In this document: positions 48,901 through 60,929 of the stretch, piece by piece | Layout of the letters: each line of letters starts with the position of its first letter | Position numbering within the stretch: the stretch's first letter is position 1 | Assembly (NCBI GenBank): GCA_026874595.1 | Contig: CM049321.1 | Coordinates: forward strand, 23,369,979-23,433,978 | DNA: 64,000 bases | DNA from: Sipunculus nudus | Lineage: Eukaryota > Annelida > Sipuncula > Golfingiida > Sipunculidae | Direction of reading: 5' to 3' | Notes under the pieces: model-generated | Databases searched by the model: none | The model's input: only the letters and a program-made list of their open reading frames with translations | Told to the model about the DNA's origin: nothing | Position numbers and translations under genes: made by a program

Positions 48901-50469
48901 ATAAGCAGTGTTAGTTGAATCAAAATATTACCTCGGTGTGGCCATTGAATACTAGACTTGATTTTCATTTCTTCTAATGTTCTTTGAGGCTGCATGTCTG
49001 AAAGCGCAATTTAAGTTTCATAAAGAAATTTATATTGCATGCAGTGATACCTCTATAATGTAGGCACTCCTGAGAATGGTTCCAACTGCTCCATTATACA
49101 GGTGCTCATTACATGGAGGTGGTTCGTGCAACATAAATATTAAGAAGAGAAAAAGCTGTATAGGGGTGCCCAGTTTATTGTGATGCCCAGTGTATTTCAG
49201 TTCAATTCAGTGTTTTAAAGGAAAGTGTCAATTCCAATTCAAACCAATAATTTTGATTGAATTTCAATTCAATTCACATTTCGAAATATAAATAAACATT
49301 CGATAAATAGATCCTTCAATCGTTAGGACACTGATACATAAAATTCAATTGGATAGATGAAGCTGTATTTCTCGCAACATTGGCATATGTACACTTAACG
49401 CAGCCTCAGATTTAAATACATATTTCAATCAATCTAAGTATTAGGATTTCCTTGAAATGTTAGAGCTTGACCATTTGCTTACCAATTAAATCTTATTTCG
49501 TGAATGCATCTTGACCTATACTACAACGATCGGAAACCTCATTTTATAGGACATTTTAAGTTGCACATTTGGTAAGATGTAATATAAGCAATATAAACGT
49601 TATAGATTCTCCGTACATTGGTTATATTTTATCTGTGTTTTCTGCGGGGCTTATTCAGACTTACTTTTGAGTTTTTGGTACAAGCGCGTTCCGTCTGCTG
49701 CGCGTAACCACAGGACACGTGACATTATAAGGGCGCATCCTCCGTGAGACAACAGGTTTACGGCCCGACATTGTGGCTGGTTGCTGCACTCAGAGAGGCA
49801 AAGCTGTCGCTGAAGCGGCCAAAGACCACGCACTTGTATTACTTTTGTTTTGTTTGTAATAGCCATTGTGTTGTATTGTATGTGGAACTGGACACTTCTA
49901 GTTTTCATGGAAGATGCCGCTATGGAAATTAAAATATATATGTATGTGAATAACAAGTTACCTTCCTTTTGAATTATCAGTAATACATGAATTTCCATAT
50001 CCTCTTTCTATTTTAGGAAATTCTGATTATGCAACCATTTTTAAATCACTCTTTCGTCATGTTAGAAATTATTTTGTGATTTTTATTTTAATATAGACAA
50101 AAGGCATGAAAAAACATGAGTTCCGTTGAATGTGTATGGACAAAATGCCATTTTGAATATAGTCTTTTCTATGGATATGTTATCTTAGAAAAATATAAAT
50201 CCGATATATTTCTATTATTTAAGTGAAAAACTGATATTGAGAATAAATACTATTGAAACGTTCATAACGTGGGAATAAGCAACATTGTAATGAACAGCCC
50301 CAACGCCCTAGATTATTTACAGGTAGTGCAATTTCTAGGTTCATATTGTAAATGGAATATACTTAAAATTGTCTGTAAGATTCATACCCGAAGGAAAACC
50401 ATAGAAACAACCATTACCTGAAGAGAGTGTCACTATAAGAAAGCAGCGTGTTAGAATTCGATGCATCAT
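44150..50469 (-). CDS. Secreted PAN/apple-domain plus C-type lectin-like protein, six exons, ~276 aa
   Basis: Exons in transcript order: 50469-50418, 49919-49665, 48997-48932, 46579-46494, 45524-45398, 44394-44150. All introns are GT-AG and the phases chain correctly (1,1,1,0,1), giving 831 bases including TGA. Residues 1-17 (MMHRILTRCFLIVTLSS) are a signal peptide. Residues 18-102 form a PAN/apple-like module with CLSECSNQPQCRAVNL and GGCALI. Residues 103-124 are a polar linker (TLEEMKIKSS). Residues 125-276 are a long-form C-type lectin domain: CPVGF, CYYI, LCREKNSSLLSVESEEEQ, YYWISAMYN, NYTNWYTGQP, KHCAVLSS, WMNSKC and VVCKLE. The QPD/EPN-type and WND calcium/sugar motifs are altered (QPI, WMN), so sugar binding may differ or be absent. 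NYT is a possible glycosylation site. Expected role: secreted recognition or matrix protein. The small linker exon is the least certain; skipping it keeps the frame. Confidence 0.8.
45137..45355. repeat. (AAT)n-rich microsatellite in the last lectin intron
   Basis: Long AAT/ATT runs interrupted by short AT-rich phrases. The Ile/Asn-rich open frames at 45184-45598 are artefacts of it. Confidence 0.9.
45839..45915. repeat. (TA)n microsatellite
   Basis: A long TA run within a lectin-gene intron. Confidence 0.95.
46600..46851. mobile_element. MITE with GGGGCGGATCCAGG-type ends in a lectin-gene intron
   Basis: The left end AAGGAGCGGATCCTGG and the right end CCTGGATCCGCCCCTGT are inverted copies with a few mismatches. 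The element is about 250 bp, with a 13-G run at 46615-46627 and no coding capacity. It lies about 20 bases from the 3' splice site of the 46579-46494 exon. Confidence 0.65.
47780..48400. repeat. Dispersed repeat with ~300-bp internal duplication
   Basis: CAAGCCGTCCGTCCGTCCGTC near 47830 starts the body. GGTCAAGTTCGAAGATGGGTGAC (about 47941) recurs as GGTCTGGTTCAAAGATGGGTGAC (about 48240). CAGCTTATTTCTCAGGAAC (about 48006) recurs as GAGCTTATTTCTCAGGAAC (about 48310). It sits in the intron between the linker and lectin exons. Confidence 0.6.
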
Positions 50470-50525
50470 ACACCTCATTCAGTTACCATGAAGAATTGTT
50501 ATGCGCAGATTAATGATGTTGTAAC
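50418..50525 (-). promoter_or_regulatory. First coding exon with possible 5'-UTR splice acceptor
   Basis: Upstream of the ATG pair (50469-50464) the minus strand has ATTTTTTATAG|GTTACAAC, a good 3' splice site at 50526-50527. The 5' leader may therefore start in another exon further right. A good donor, AAGCAG|GTAAGC, exists on the same strand at about 52183, but the link is unproven. No TATA box is obvious. Confidence 0.3.
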
Positions 50526-50714
50526 CTATAAAAAATATATATTTCCACATATTTAGTAAGATAAACAGCTAGGTTTGTTACGGAACCTAATATCAACAGA
50601 TCACGTATGCGTGACGAACATAAATTTTGTAATGGAGATAAAAAATCAGATTCTGTAACACAAGGCAGCGTGAAATGTCTAGGGGAATGAATCGAGAAGT
50701 CCGTTGTTTTTTTT

Positions 50715-51467
50715 TGTAACAAATAATTATAATTTATTCTTAAACAATCCTATCATTACAATACACTAAATAAATACAATTACACATTATAACAACAGTT
50801 CAACAGCAAATCAATACAAGTTTATATATAAAGTGTACAGTACCTGGATACCACCACTGTGTCAGCGACAACAAGTCCTTTCAAACTAATAATCCAGATG
50901 AACAGTTCACATAAATCTTCTCAGTGAATAACAGTCCGGTTCAAACACAAACTCAATTTGTTGAAATCAAAAAGTGAAGTTCTGATAGTAATCCCAAAGG
51001 CAAGCTGAAGACTAATTAAAATCCGTTACATATTCGAAGAAGATCTATAACTGCCGCACTTATCGGAAAAGGTCCACAAAGTGACTTACACTCTTCTTTG
51101 TCCGCTGGAATATTTCTCTCCTCCCTCTTGGCTTTAGAACACAGTCCCTTATTTATAACTTTTCACCTCAAGCCGAGAACTTTCCATTTTCCGAACAATC
51201 CAAAGAACCCAATACTACACACGTTACAGGAAACATCTAGAACAAGGGAACGCTGTGTTTCTACATATCAGGGTTCACACTTGGGCCGGCCCGGCTCGGC
51301 CAGGTGGGAAAGCCCCAGACTAGCCTGACCGCTGTGTTTACATGTCAGACCTCACACGTGGGCCGGGCCAGCTCGCGTGTCTCCCATGGCAACGGACAAT
51401 GTCAGCGCTGCACATACACATGTAAGACTGCTGCATACAATAAAAGAGACATCTGTAACAGGTTACA
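50715..51467 (-). mobile_element. Probable solo LTR, minus orientation
   Basis: Read on the minus strand, the segment starts TGTAACCTGTTACAG and ends TTATTTGTTACA, a TG...CA structure of 753 bp. It has a TATAAATA box at about 51150-51157 and an AATAAA near its 3' end (about 50742), in the order expected of U3-R-U5. The U3 part contains a GC-rich direct repeat (CGCTGTGTTT.TACAT.TCAG then CACACNTGGGCCGG, about 51251-51365). No matching second LTR or coding region is in the window, and flanking 5-bp duplications are not evident, so the call is tentative. Confidence 0.45.
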
Positions 51468-51596
51468 CATAAGGGATTAAGATATTAATTTTATGATAGA
51501 GTAAATGTTCGATGAGGGTTCCGTTAGGGAAATGCTTTGTCATGACTTTTTTTAGAGAACCCAATCTGAAAAAAAAGTAAAAATGGCATACTTTAA

Positions 51597-52026
51597 GCTA
51601 CGATTTCAGTGACGTAGTTGCTGTTGCGGCTAGACCGAATCCTTTTAATGCGGTCGCGGTTGTGGATAAATTTTTAATACTTATGTGTAATACACATGAT
51701 TCATATGTATGATATAAATATGTAGGATACTTATTGTATTTTACTTCAATTATCCTTGCCTTAGAAACATGACAGGAAAAGACTAAGAAACCAGCTGTTG
51801 AAAGCAGAAATACATGAGGGGTATTCCTCCTCCGACCCCATCCGTTTGAATTCTGTTGTCGGACGGGTCGCTACATGATCCGACAACATTTTGTCCGACG
51901 ACAGGTCTGACAGGTACAGTAGCCCCATAAAAGGAATCGGTCCAACATTATATCATATGTTTGACTCTATCCCCAACCGCGACCGTTCCGCGGCCGCAAC
52001 CTCCGCCGCGTAAAAGGAATTGTAGC
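51597..52026. mobile_element. MITE with ~75-bp inverted repeats and TTAA target duplication
   Basis: TTAA at 51593-51596 and 52027-52030 flank inverted ends (GCTACGATTT... and ...GGAATTGTAGC). Inside them GGTCGCGGTTGTGG is inverted as CCCCAACCGCGACC and GTTGCGGC as GCCGCAAC. The centre has further inverted TTGTCGGA/TCCGACAA sequences. A TTAA duplication is characteristic of piggyBac and Kolobok groups. No transposase is present. Confidence 0.7.
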
Positions 52027-52030
52027 TTAA

Positions 52031-53550
52031 GCCTATTTATAATGAATAGATTTGCTCACTATTCGAACACAATAGACACGTTTTCCCGAGACTAACCATC
52101 CCAAAAAGGCCCTAAATAAAGTGAGGCAGGGGTCAAAGCCAAAATGATATTGCATTCGGCTAAAGGACAAATGCTTGCTTACCTGCTTGGTTGGCATATG
52201 GAAATTGACAAAAGGAAACTCCTTCAGAAAGGTTATATCGTGATTTACAGTTTCTGTATGATTTAGTGGTCACTAAACCGACCTTTAGTTTACCTTGGCT
52301 GGTTTCGTATTTGTGAGGTTAAGATTTCGCGTTTTTCTCTTTTTCTTTGTTTCGCAAGGGTCCCTTTTTGCGATCTCACCTTCGCGTATTTTGATCTACA
52401 CGGAGTATACTAGTATCCATTTTTGAATAAATTAATTATTCAGGGGCGGATCCAAGATTGTGAAAAGTAGAGGGTCAAACCCAGGAAGACTAATAAGAAA
52501 ACATAAAAAAGTTCTCCTGATCCAATAAGGAAGGGGTCCAGGCCCGAAAACTGGTTTAAACCTCTGACAATAACGTTGTTGCGGCTCAAAAGGAGGGGTC
52601 CGGACCCCTCCTTTTCCCCCCTATGGACCCGCAACTGTTATATTAAATTTTATATTCGCAAAAGTGTATCAACCGGACAGAGGCCAGATGGAAGATGAAA
52701 CGACTAGAAATCAATGTTGATAATAGCAGATAATTTTGAAAGAAAGAATATCATTAAAATGGCGATCTGAAATTTATGGGTGACATGCAAGATCTGTTGT
52801 TATATCTAGGGTATCAGTCTTCTGTCTTTCAACTCGCCTTCGGTGATTGGGCCTCCTATTCAAGAAGGTTTTACTTTTCTTTAAATTCTCCTTCAAGAAA
52901 AAAAAAAAAACCCACAGTATTCAATGAAGCCAATCAGTTTTTTTTTTTCTCTGACCTTCTCTGTATGAGCCTCCAGTCAGCTTTTGAAATAGAGGAATTT
53001 CAGCTATGTATAAACAGTTAAACTTGATTTTGTCTGATAAATCAAAGCGTCTAGGTATACATTAGGTTCAATGTATAACTGTCATTTTTCCTCACGTTTC
53101 ATATTGATTCGTTCTCCTTTCCATTAAAACTGTGTGACGTTTCAGACAAAACCGATCAAACAGAATTTAGTTAGGAGATAAGATATGAATTTAGGTGTCA
53201 CCGGTCAAAAATTTCCCGAGACAAAATTTAAATTGACTTGGTGTATTATCATGCATTAAGGCTGTTTATCATGTTTCGGATCGGTAAACATGTATTTGAC
53301 GCGGGGGTATTTATGTCAGCGAGCTCGTAAAGGCCTCTGTCTAACTGCTCATATGTCGTGCCTCGATTAACCACTTCACAGGCCATTAATTCATGAGTCA
53401 TAAGTTCATGTTGAAGGTCTGGCCATATGTAGCTGACTTGGCGAATGAACGGACGTCATAGAATATCCATAACTAGAAAGGACTCAGAGAGCGCAGACAT
53501 CCGCACAGACAGCTCATTACCCATATATTGTCAGAAATGCAGTATTTGTC
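52031..53550. other. Unassigned region with one small MITE
   Basis: 52441-52637 is a ~197-bp relative of the 46600-46851 MITE (left CAGGGGCGGATCCAAG, right ATGGACCCGCAACTG, central GGGTCCGGACCCC palindrome). The remainder shows no gene. An 81-codon open frame (52776-53021) crosses A and T runs and is not credible. Confidence 0.45.
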
Positions 53551-53559
53551 CTTTAAAAC

Positions 53560-54500
53560 ATTGTATGTTCATGATAAACAGTTGTATCTTAGAAAAAAAA
53601 AACTGAAATTCCGGCTATTGACGTGTGTGTTAAAGACTTAAAATTCTGGATGGCTCAAAATTTCCATAAACTTAATGAGAATAAAACTGGAGTACTGCTT
53701 ATTGGGTCCAAAATATCAACGACAAAAAGCGCTATTGCTGTATGTCCAGATTTGTAACATTGAAATCGTATCTGGTACTGCTGTTCGTTACTTGGGTGTC
53801 ATCTCTGATGAACTTCGATGGTTCCTCAAATTAATTCCTCCGTGATGAGTACATATTTTCGTCAACGAAATATTGCTAAAATAAGGTGTTATCTATCTTG
53901 TAGAACAACTGAACAGCTTGTTTAGGCGGCTATGACATCTCTCTGGACACGTAGAGTTCTTTCCCTGTTGGACTGCCATCTTACTTGCTAGATAAAGTGT
54001 AGTCTGTTCAAGTTAGCGCAGTTCCTGTTTTTATGGTGCAAAGAGGTGTCACCATATAACACCACTTTTTTTCTGAATTTAACTGATTACCAAAAGTCAT
54101 CCTATCTTATTGCATATTGTACGTTGCTAGGTCTAGCGCCAAAATACGTCACTGAGCTTGTTTCATCATATCAATCATCTTGCATTCTCAGATCTTCAAA
54201 ATATTCTTAATTGTTAAGCCAACAGTAAATTAATCCGTTTGATTGCAAGGCTTTTGCAAATGTTGCTACGGAAAATTGAAACAAGCTCCCGTGAAATGTT
54301 TGTTGTTCGAACACATTGACTTTTTAAACCGTTGTTTAATAGCTAATCTATTTAGGAAAGGGTATTTTTTTGTGGTTTTTGATATTTAGAGAGATTTTAT
54401 TTATCTATTTTACTCATTTTAATGTATTAATGTATGCACGGCGCCTTGGTTTAACTTACATGCTTAGGTATGTTGCCCTTTATAAATGTATTTAATAATT
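53560..54500 (+). pseudogene. Heavily decayed L2/CR1-type LINE 3' part
   Basis: Broken frames retain recognisable pieces of reverse-transcriptase and C-terminal sequence: LKFWMAQNFHKLNENKTGVLLIG, the equivalent of RYLGVISD, AKIRxYLSCRTTEQL, and a final region around YARRLGLT and ALYKCI. Many stops and frameshifts are present. There is no poly(A) tail or target duplication that I can define. Confidence 0.6.
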
Positions 54501-54904
54501 ATAAAATAATAATGTAAGCTTGAAGAACACACTGGCGTAGCATGGGCAATGCTGTTAAAAACAATGTTTGAACATTTCCTTTGTGTATATTACGGACACT
54601 AAATACAGTTTGTACTCGGTCATTCCCTTTAAAATGTACGCATGCGTCTATAGATAAATCGTTGATTCCCTCGCCGAAGACGCTGCATGCGTTGCAACAT
54701 GTGTCAGATATTTCAACTCGTGACCACGACAAATACACAGGGGAGGCCGCTAGTCGTTAGTTTATAGTTAACCCGTCCAAATTATATTATGTGTAGGTTA
54801 CCCTTATTTGTGCAGTTGTAAAAGCAAATGTTCTGTTGTAATTTTAGATTTGTGCAGTTCTGAAATTTAATTTTTGTTCCCGTCATTCATAATTTAAAAT
54901 CTTC

Positions 54905-55985
54905 ACTGACCCAGGGGAAGGGCGCAGGACTCAAAGCCGGGATATCGTGAGTTCGATTCTCAGCCGAGGCGGTGAGACTTTTCAAGGACGGCCACCACCC
55001 AGGTGAGCGCTCTGCAGGCGTGATGGGAAGGTCGTGCCTAACGGCCGTTCTTAATGCCTTTCGAAGTTTCTTCTTTGGTATGAACTAGTGGTGGGAGTCG
55101 CTTCCTTTTTCATAATCGATCATCGGTTTGAGCGAACCGACTGATGATCGATAACTAATCGATTCAGACCAATATATGCAATTATCAAAGTAATATGCAA
55201 TTATCTGTGAAACTGTACCTGCGTTTCCCCGGCAGTTATTCTCCTCTCTCGCACGAGTGTAACGATCCTTCCACGTATAAAGACACGATCAGACTAATTT
55301 TAAGGATTAATTTTTTTCAGATTTTTCGGGCCGAGGTGCGCTTGGGGCAGATCATACATAAGAAAACAGGCTGGTCAAAAAAGGTTCCAGCTGAAATCCA
55401 AATACTCGACCGGCCCGGTTAGCCCAAACAAAGAATTTTTTTTAAGACGACCTAAACATCGGGTGAATAGATTATTTCTAAGAGAATCTCGCAAAATAGC
55501 CATAGACCTGGAGAATTTATGGAGTATTAAAACGCCTTCCCGCTCATATTTTGCAATGAAAATCTCGTCAGAAAACTCTCCGCTAATTCTGCAGCTCCCT
55601 GTGAGTTCACGGATAATAAGTTTAATAAGTCCTCCGTTCTCGCATCTACCGTGTCATACTCAGTTACATACGGAAGTTATTTGGGAACACAGACTCATTT
55701 TATGAAGCGCGGAATGCGGTAAAAAATGGAAGAATAATTTTTGCCTATAACATAAAGGCATTCTGGAAAGAAAACAATCATTATTATGATGTAATCTATA
55801 GTGGCCTTTGGTAATCGAGCGCTTGAAAGTGGCAGCAAACCGACTGCCTTTCGATAAACTCGATGATCGGCCCACCACTAGTATGAACCAGATAAAGGGA
55901 CGATTACGCACCGAGGGCACGCCGGGCGGTAGTCACACCCGGATATAAAATGAGAGGAAGCGGGTGATACTGCCTTTCATTTAGT
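54905..55985 (+). repeat. tRNA-derived SINE, split by a hAT-type insertion
   Basis: The head contains GGGCGCAGGACTCAAAGCC then GAGTTCGATTCTC, a clear pol III B box (about 54950-54962) with a weaker A box before it. The body runs to 55085 and resumes at 55889 (CAGATAAAGGGACGATTACG then CACGCCGGGCGGTAG). Its two halves are separated by the element at 55086-55880. The exact 3' end is not defined. Confidence 0.65.
55086..55880. mobile_element. hAT-type MITE with exact 8-bp target duplication
   Basis: TAGTGGTGGG at the left is inverted as CCCACCACTA at the right. GTATGAAC occurs immediately outside both ends (55078-55085 and 55881-55888). Length 795 bp. Subterminal CGATCATCGGT/ACCGACTGATGATCG inverted motifs are present. 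The open frames inside (55195-55422, 55463-55705) show no transposase motif, so it is non-autonomous. Confidence 0.85.
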
Positions 55986-56261
55986 CCGAAACCGGTATGA
56001 AATTCTGCAGATGTACATATGCTAAGTTAAGTAAGCATTACAAAATGGAGGCTGTTGCCTCCAATAACAAAACAAAATAACCATCATTTTATATAAATTA
56101 GTTATACACAAACTCGAGATCAAATAGTAATGGTGAAAAATCTAAATTGAAAGGCCTCGCTCTTTAATGACCCTGGTGTCTTGGTCTTTAGGCTGCATTT
56201 AATGGTGACGTGGCTTGAGTACAAGTTTTTGCAATTATAGAAATTCCTTAAAGTATACCCT

Positions 56262-56345
56262 TACGTGTCCAAATGCTGAACCGGTAGATTCGGAGGCTGC
56301 GAGTTCAAATCTGAGGGCTTCAGGCGAAGGCCCATGGCGGAAGAC
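56262..56345 (+). repeat. Possible tRNA-like SINE fragment
   Basis: GGAGGCTGCGAGTTCAAATC contains a B-box-like GAGTTCAAATC, followed by GGGCTTCAGGCGAAGGCCC. It is too short and diverged for assignment. Confidence 0.25.
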
Positions 56346-56399
56346 ACATTTAGAAACATGCATTCGACAAAAACGTCTTTGTACCTGCAACTGTTAGCA

Positions 56400-58830
56400 T
56401 TACATGCCGAGACCGTATGCCTGAAAATGAAGCACTGCCACTGCCGTAGGGAATCGATAATGTTAAAGCGACAGATTATTATTACCTAAGGGAGATGGTC
56501 GCTGCTATGACATTAGTGACAAATGCATTTTAGTCGAGTGCCCGTGCAATTTATGTATATAACACATATTCAGGATCTTTTTCTGAGAGCAAGGTTTTCT
56601 GTCGCTCGATCCATAACATTATTTTGGTAAATAGAATAACCATGGAACAATTGGTATTGGCGAAAGGTAACATGTAATTGTATAAGGAGGCATATTACTC
56701 CAAATTGTTTGGTGAACATATGCGGTATTATATGACAATTACGGCATCTAAACACGCTTTGTTCCGATCAATAGTTTGTAGACAAACATGGATTAGTATT
56801 GCCATGGGGATATATCACCCACCCTTTCGAGATTATTCGTAAAATCTGTACCTTCGTTAATAGGTGAACACCATACCTTTTTCCGTTGTCGTTACTTCGC
56901 TTGTTTTTTGCGAACTCCTAATATGTCAACGAGAACAATGTTCAAACAGACATTGATTCGGGCATGTTGTGCCACGTGTGTTTTTAGGAGATCAAGAAAG
57001 AAGTGTTCATGAAAGCAGGTGTCTAGTTCTTTAAATCTACTTTAATATTGATGAAATCTCATATTCTGTGAAGAAATGATTGGCACTTACCATTTTATTT
57101 TATTAATGCGATTCAAGTAAACGATTTTACATTTCAGAAATAGTATTCAATTTACTGTTCATTTTCAAAGTGATTAATGACTGTGTATTCTCCAGAAACG
57201 CATTCCTGTCACTTAAAAAAATTCTGTATTTCAGAGATTTTCCTTTTATTGTTCCCATCATAAATAAACCAAAATGAACCATTGTGACGCGCATGTACAA
57301 GTACATACATATTTCATAATGTCTTATGTTGATTTTATTTATCGCCAGTTCTTTATGTGAAACATTTATCAGTTCTTCGTTTGCTTCAATTCCATGCGTT
57401 CATGTGTAATGCTTTGGTATTTAAACATTGTTCAGGTTCATAAGTCATATGTATAAATTAGTCGGTGTATTGCATACTTTATTCTTACATTGGTAAGTGA
57501 AATGCCATTTTGGGAATAAAAACGTACCGACGTTAGATTTTAACCATCTTCTTTGCCGGAGTACAATAAAAAAAATAAATAAGTTATATGTTGTACGCCC
57601 AATTATGATTTGGTAAGCCAAACTGAAATTATATATATAGAAGATCTTGGTTTTGTTGTTTATGAAGAAGATACTTGGTCTCAGAAGGAGTCAAACGTTT
57701 TTATATTATCTGAGTCATGAAAATGCATATCATCTGTTTAAGACCAAGGATTGAAGGGGCCTATTTCCATTCAAAAATAACAGAAACCCCCGGTTAGATC
57801 CATAAGTAATCACACTTTACTGTCTGTAATATATATAATATTGGTATCGTATAATAAAACGATGAATTGGAAAATAGTGCATGCATGATAAACTATATTC
57901 TTAGATGTTTGTAAGCACATAAAGATCAATACATGAACATCACAAAAAAAAGTCACCATACCTTGTTTTTCTTATTGTTCAAGTTAGAAACCTTTCCTAA
58001 TATAAATTAGGCTTCAGTATGAAATTTCACCTACCTTAACCTACCCTGACTGATATAAATTGAAGTAAATGGCCATGTTAATCAATTGTGACAATTTGAT
58101 TATTTTGCAAGCTACACCCAAAAAATTATATTCCAAAATTATCTGAGTATCCCCTAATGATCAAGCAATGTCAATATGGATACTATTTTCACGTCTTTGT
58201 CTGGAGGAATAATGGAAAGTGCTAGTGGCGATAGTGCCAGGGTGTTTTAGGATGACTCTCATGGGTCTAAAATGTACAATCCGCCATTGTATTCATCACA
58301 TATTCTTGATTATAAGTGTTTATTGTTTCTGACGATAAAGCTAGAATTGATTGAGGATATAATAATAAGTTGCAAGAGGAAGAAAATTAGTTCAGCTTTA
58401 AAAGGTTTCTCCACTCATTTTTCATGACAACATGTTTTCCATGAGACAATAAGTTCCTAAAATTCGCATCTTAACGTGCCTTTTAATCAGGTATCATTGA
58501 TAGATTTTTATAATCCACACACAGAGACCAAACTATGACTATCTTTTGTCATAATATTTCTTTATACAAGAGAACCAAGTGGGCCAAAACCTGATTATTA
58601 CTATTGTTCTTTTAAGTAAAATTACACTTTATCGCAGTACCATCTAGTGATTATTCGTGAAGACTGACTCTATTATTGTTTTATAACTTTCTTTTAACTT
58701 TTTATAATGTTTATACTCCCAGCGTGTCAGACATGTGGAAGGGCGTACAGAAGAGAGATCATGTATGCACGTTAACATGATTGTAACACATTAAAATTTT
58801 ATATACATATAGACACATGTACATGCATTA
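56400..58830. other. Unassigned intergenic DNA
   Basis: AT-rich, no supported gene or element border. Confidence 0.35.
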
Positions 58831-58831
58831 G

Positions 58832-58858
58832 TATATATATATATATATATATATATAT
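58832..58858. repeat. (TA)n microsatellite
   Basis: A short TA run. Confidence 0.9.
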
Positions 58859-60729
58859 CCATTAACATATACAAACATTTGTACATGGATGCACACAAGC
58901 AGTATCTATGCACATGAAAACGTTCATCTGCATATAGTTACTACAGTCCAATTACTTAGAAATTTAAAATACAAATCCTTGCAACCTTTGTAGGACCTTC
59001 ATCAACAAGGCCGAACCCGGCAATACGCAAAACACAATACACAAATCATAATCAGAAACTGTCAATACCCAAAATGTAAGTTAAATTTGTGGTTAATCAC
59101 ATTATTACCTATAATTTAACTCTTTGTTTGAATATCCGACCACCTGTTATCTAGTTTACCATGGAATAAGAAATTCATTATTTTCATATATTTCAGATTT
59201 TTTTATCAATCCAGAAACTAAAATGATAATTTGCTTCTGCTTGCTTAAATTAATGTAGCATTTATTCAGAATAATAAATAGATGTAAAACCAGGATTACG
59301 AAGGAGGACATCTTTTTTACTTACGCCATTATGAAAATATAAGTCATAAAGTGTGTTTCCTGCCAAGTGCATTGAACACAATCACATGACCATTACAGGT
59401 TTGTTACAAAAAGGACAAAATATTGGCTGTCAGTCCCCATTCTATCAGTCAATAATCATTTGCCACGATACAATTTAAACTGTAAACATGTCGATTCTCT
59501 ATCTTGACATTCATTTATTTTTTACTGGTTACAAACTAATTTTACCCACGTCAATCTCATCATTATCATGACACTATTTTGTTATTTCGGGATCAATTGC
59601 TTATCATGTAATAGAGCAACAATTACATTATACAAGCGCTTCAAGTTACACAGACTGAGTGGTACACCCAATCCATCCCTATACATAAACAGCTAATCAG
59701 GATACTAACTAGTTATACGGAATATATCAAAATCATAATTTATGTTGTATAAGATAATATGAACAATTAATCTCCATCTTATATACACATTTATTCAATA
59801 TGCTCCATCTTATGTATTCCAATTGTTTTACACCTTTGCTTTATCGTGTTTAAAAAAATATTTTTTTGGGAGGTAAAATATATTATTAAAAATAAAGTAA
59901 GCCGGATTTATACAATTTTTTACTGAAAAGATGACATTTCAGTACAAATGTTGCCATTTTACCATACTACCTGATCTACTATCGGTTTCACTGACTTTAT
60001 CTTTTCCAAATTAGAAATATACATGACAGAGAACCGTTGTCCATCTTCCAGATTTGAAATAAAGTCTAAACTATCTTAACAATGCAAAATTAGGTCTAAA
60101 TCTATTCTAGTGAGTACAAGTAGGTTTTCCATATATTTATAACTTCTTTGGTATAAAATAAGATTTAAAATCCATGTTATCTTTGTATTATCTTTGTATT
60201 ATACAATCAATATGAGTGACGTTTAAACCCCCTCCCCCCCCCCCACCAGTCACCGTTTGAATTAGAAGGCCTATTTATAATTTCTTTCCTTTCCTGGATT
60301 CGACAGGAAGGAAACAAATTATTTTAGCAAAATCTCTTTCTACATTTTTAAGGTGTATCGACACATGTAAATACATACTGTAAAGGTGAGACTAAATATG
60401 ACCTATAATCCTAAATTTTATCTAACAAGGTTAAAATTCTTAGATTTCAAATTTCGGCTGCCAGTCTCATTTTTTATTTTGTGTTCAATATTAAAAAAGT
60501 TTTTCATATGATAAATATTTACCCCGTATCTTTTATATGTGCGATTTGGACCAATGGATGTTCAGTGCTAATCTTTAAATTATATTACAATACTGCAGTT
60601 GAATGTTTGCGGTTTAGTGATTCTCAAGTCAAGACTCTTCTCTTATATGATTTTAAGTAAAAGGTTATGCTAAAAGATTTTAGTGACCTTCTGAATAATT
60701 GTTTGCCAATCTCACCAATAAATAAATAA

Positions 60730-60730
<1 letters not shown>
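58859..60730. other. Unassigned intergenic DNA
   Basis: AT-rich, with an 11-C run at 60234-60244. No gene supported. Confidence 0.35.

Positions 60731-60732
<2 letters not shown>

Positions 60733-60774
<42 letters not shown>
60733..60774. repeat. (TA)n microsatellite
   Basis: A TA run after AAATAAATAAATAAA. A second one lies at 60901-60927. Confidence 0.95.
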
Positions 60775-60778
<4 letters not shown>

Positions 60779-60929
60779 CATATAACTGAAGATTTTAACG
60801 TGTGCATGCAAATATCCAGTAAAAAAAGTCTGACCGAGTTAACAATATTTTATTTTATAATTAAAATCATAACTTTTAATTTGTAAAAAGATAATATATG
60901 CATATATATATATATATATATATATATAA

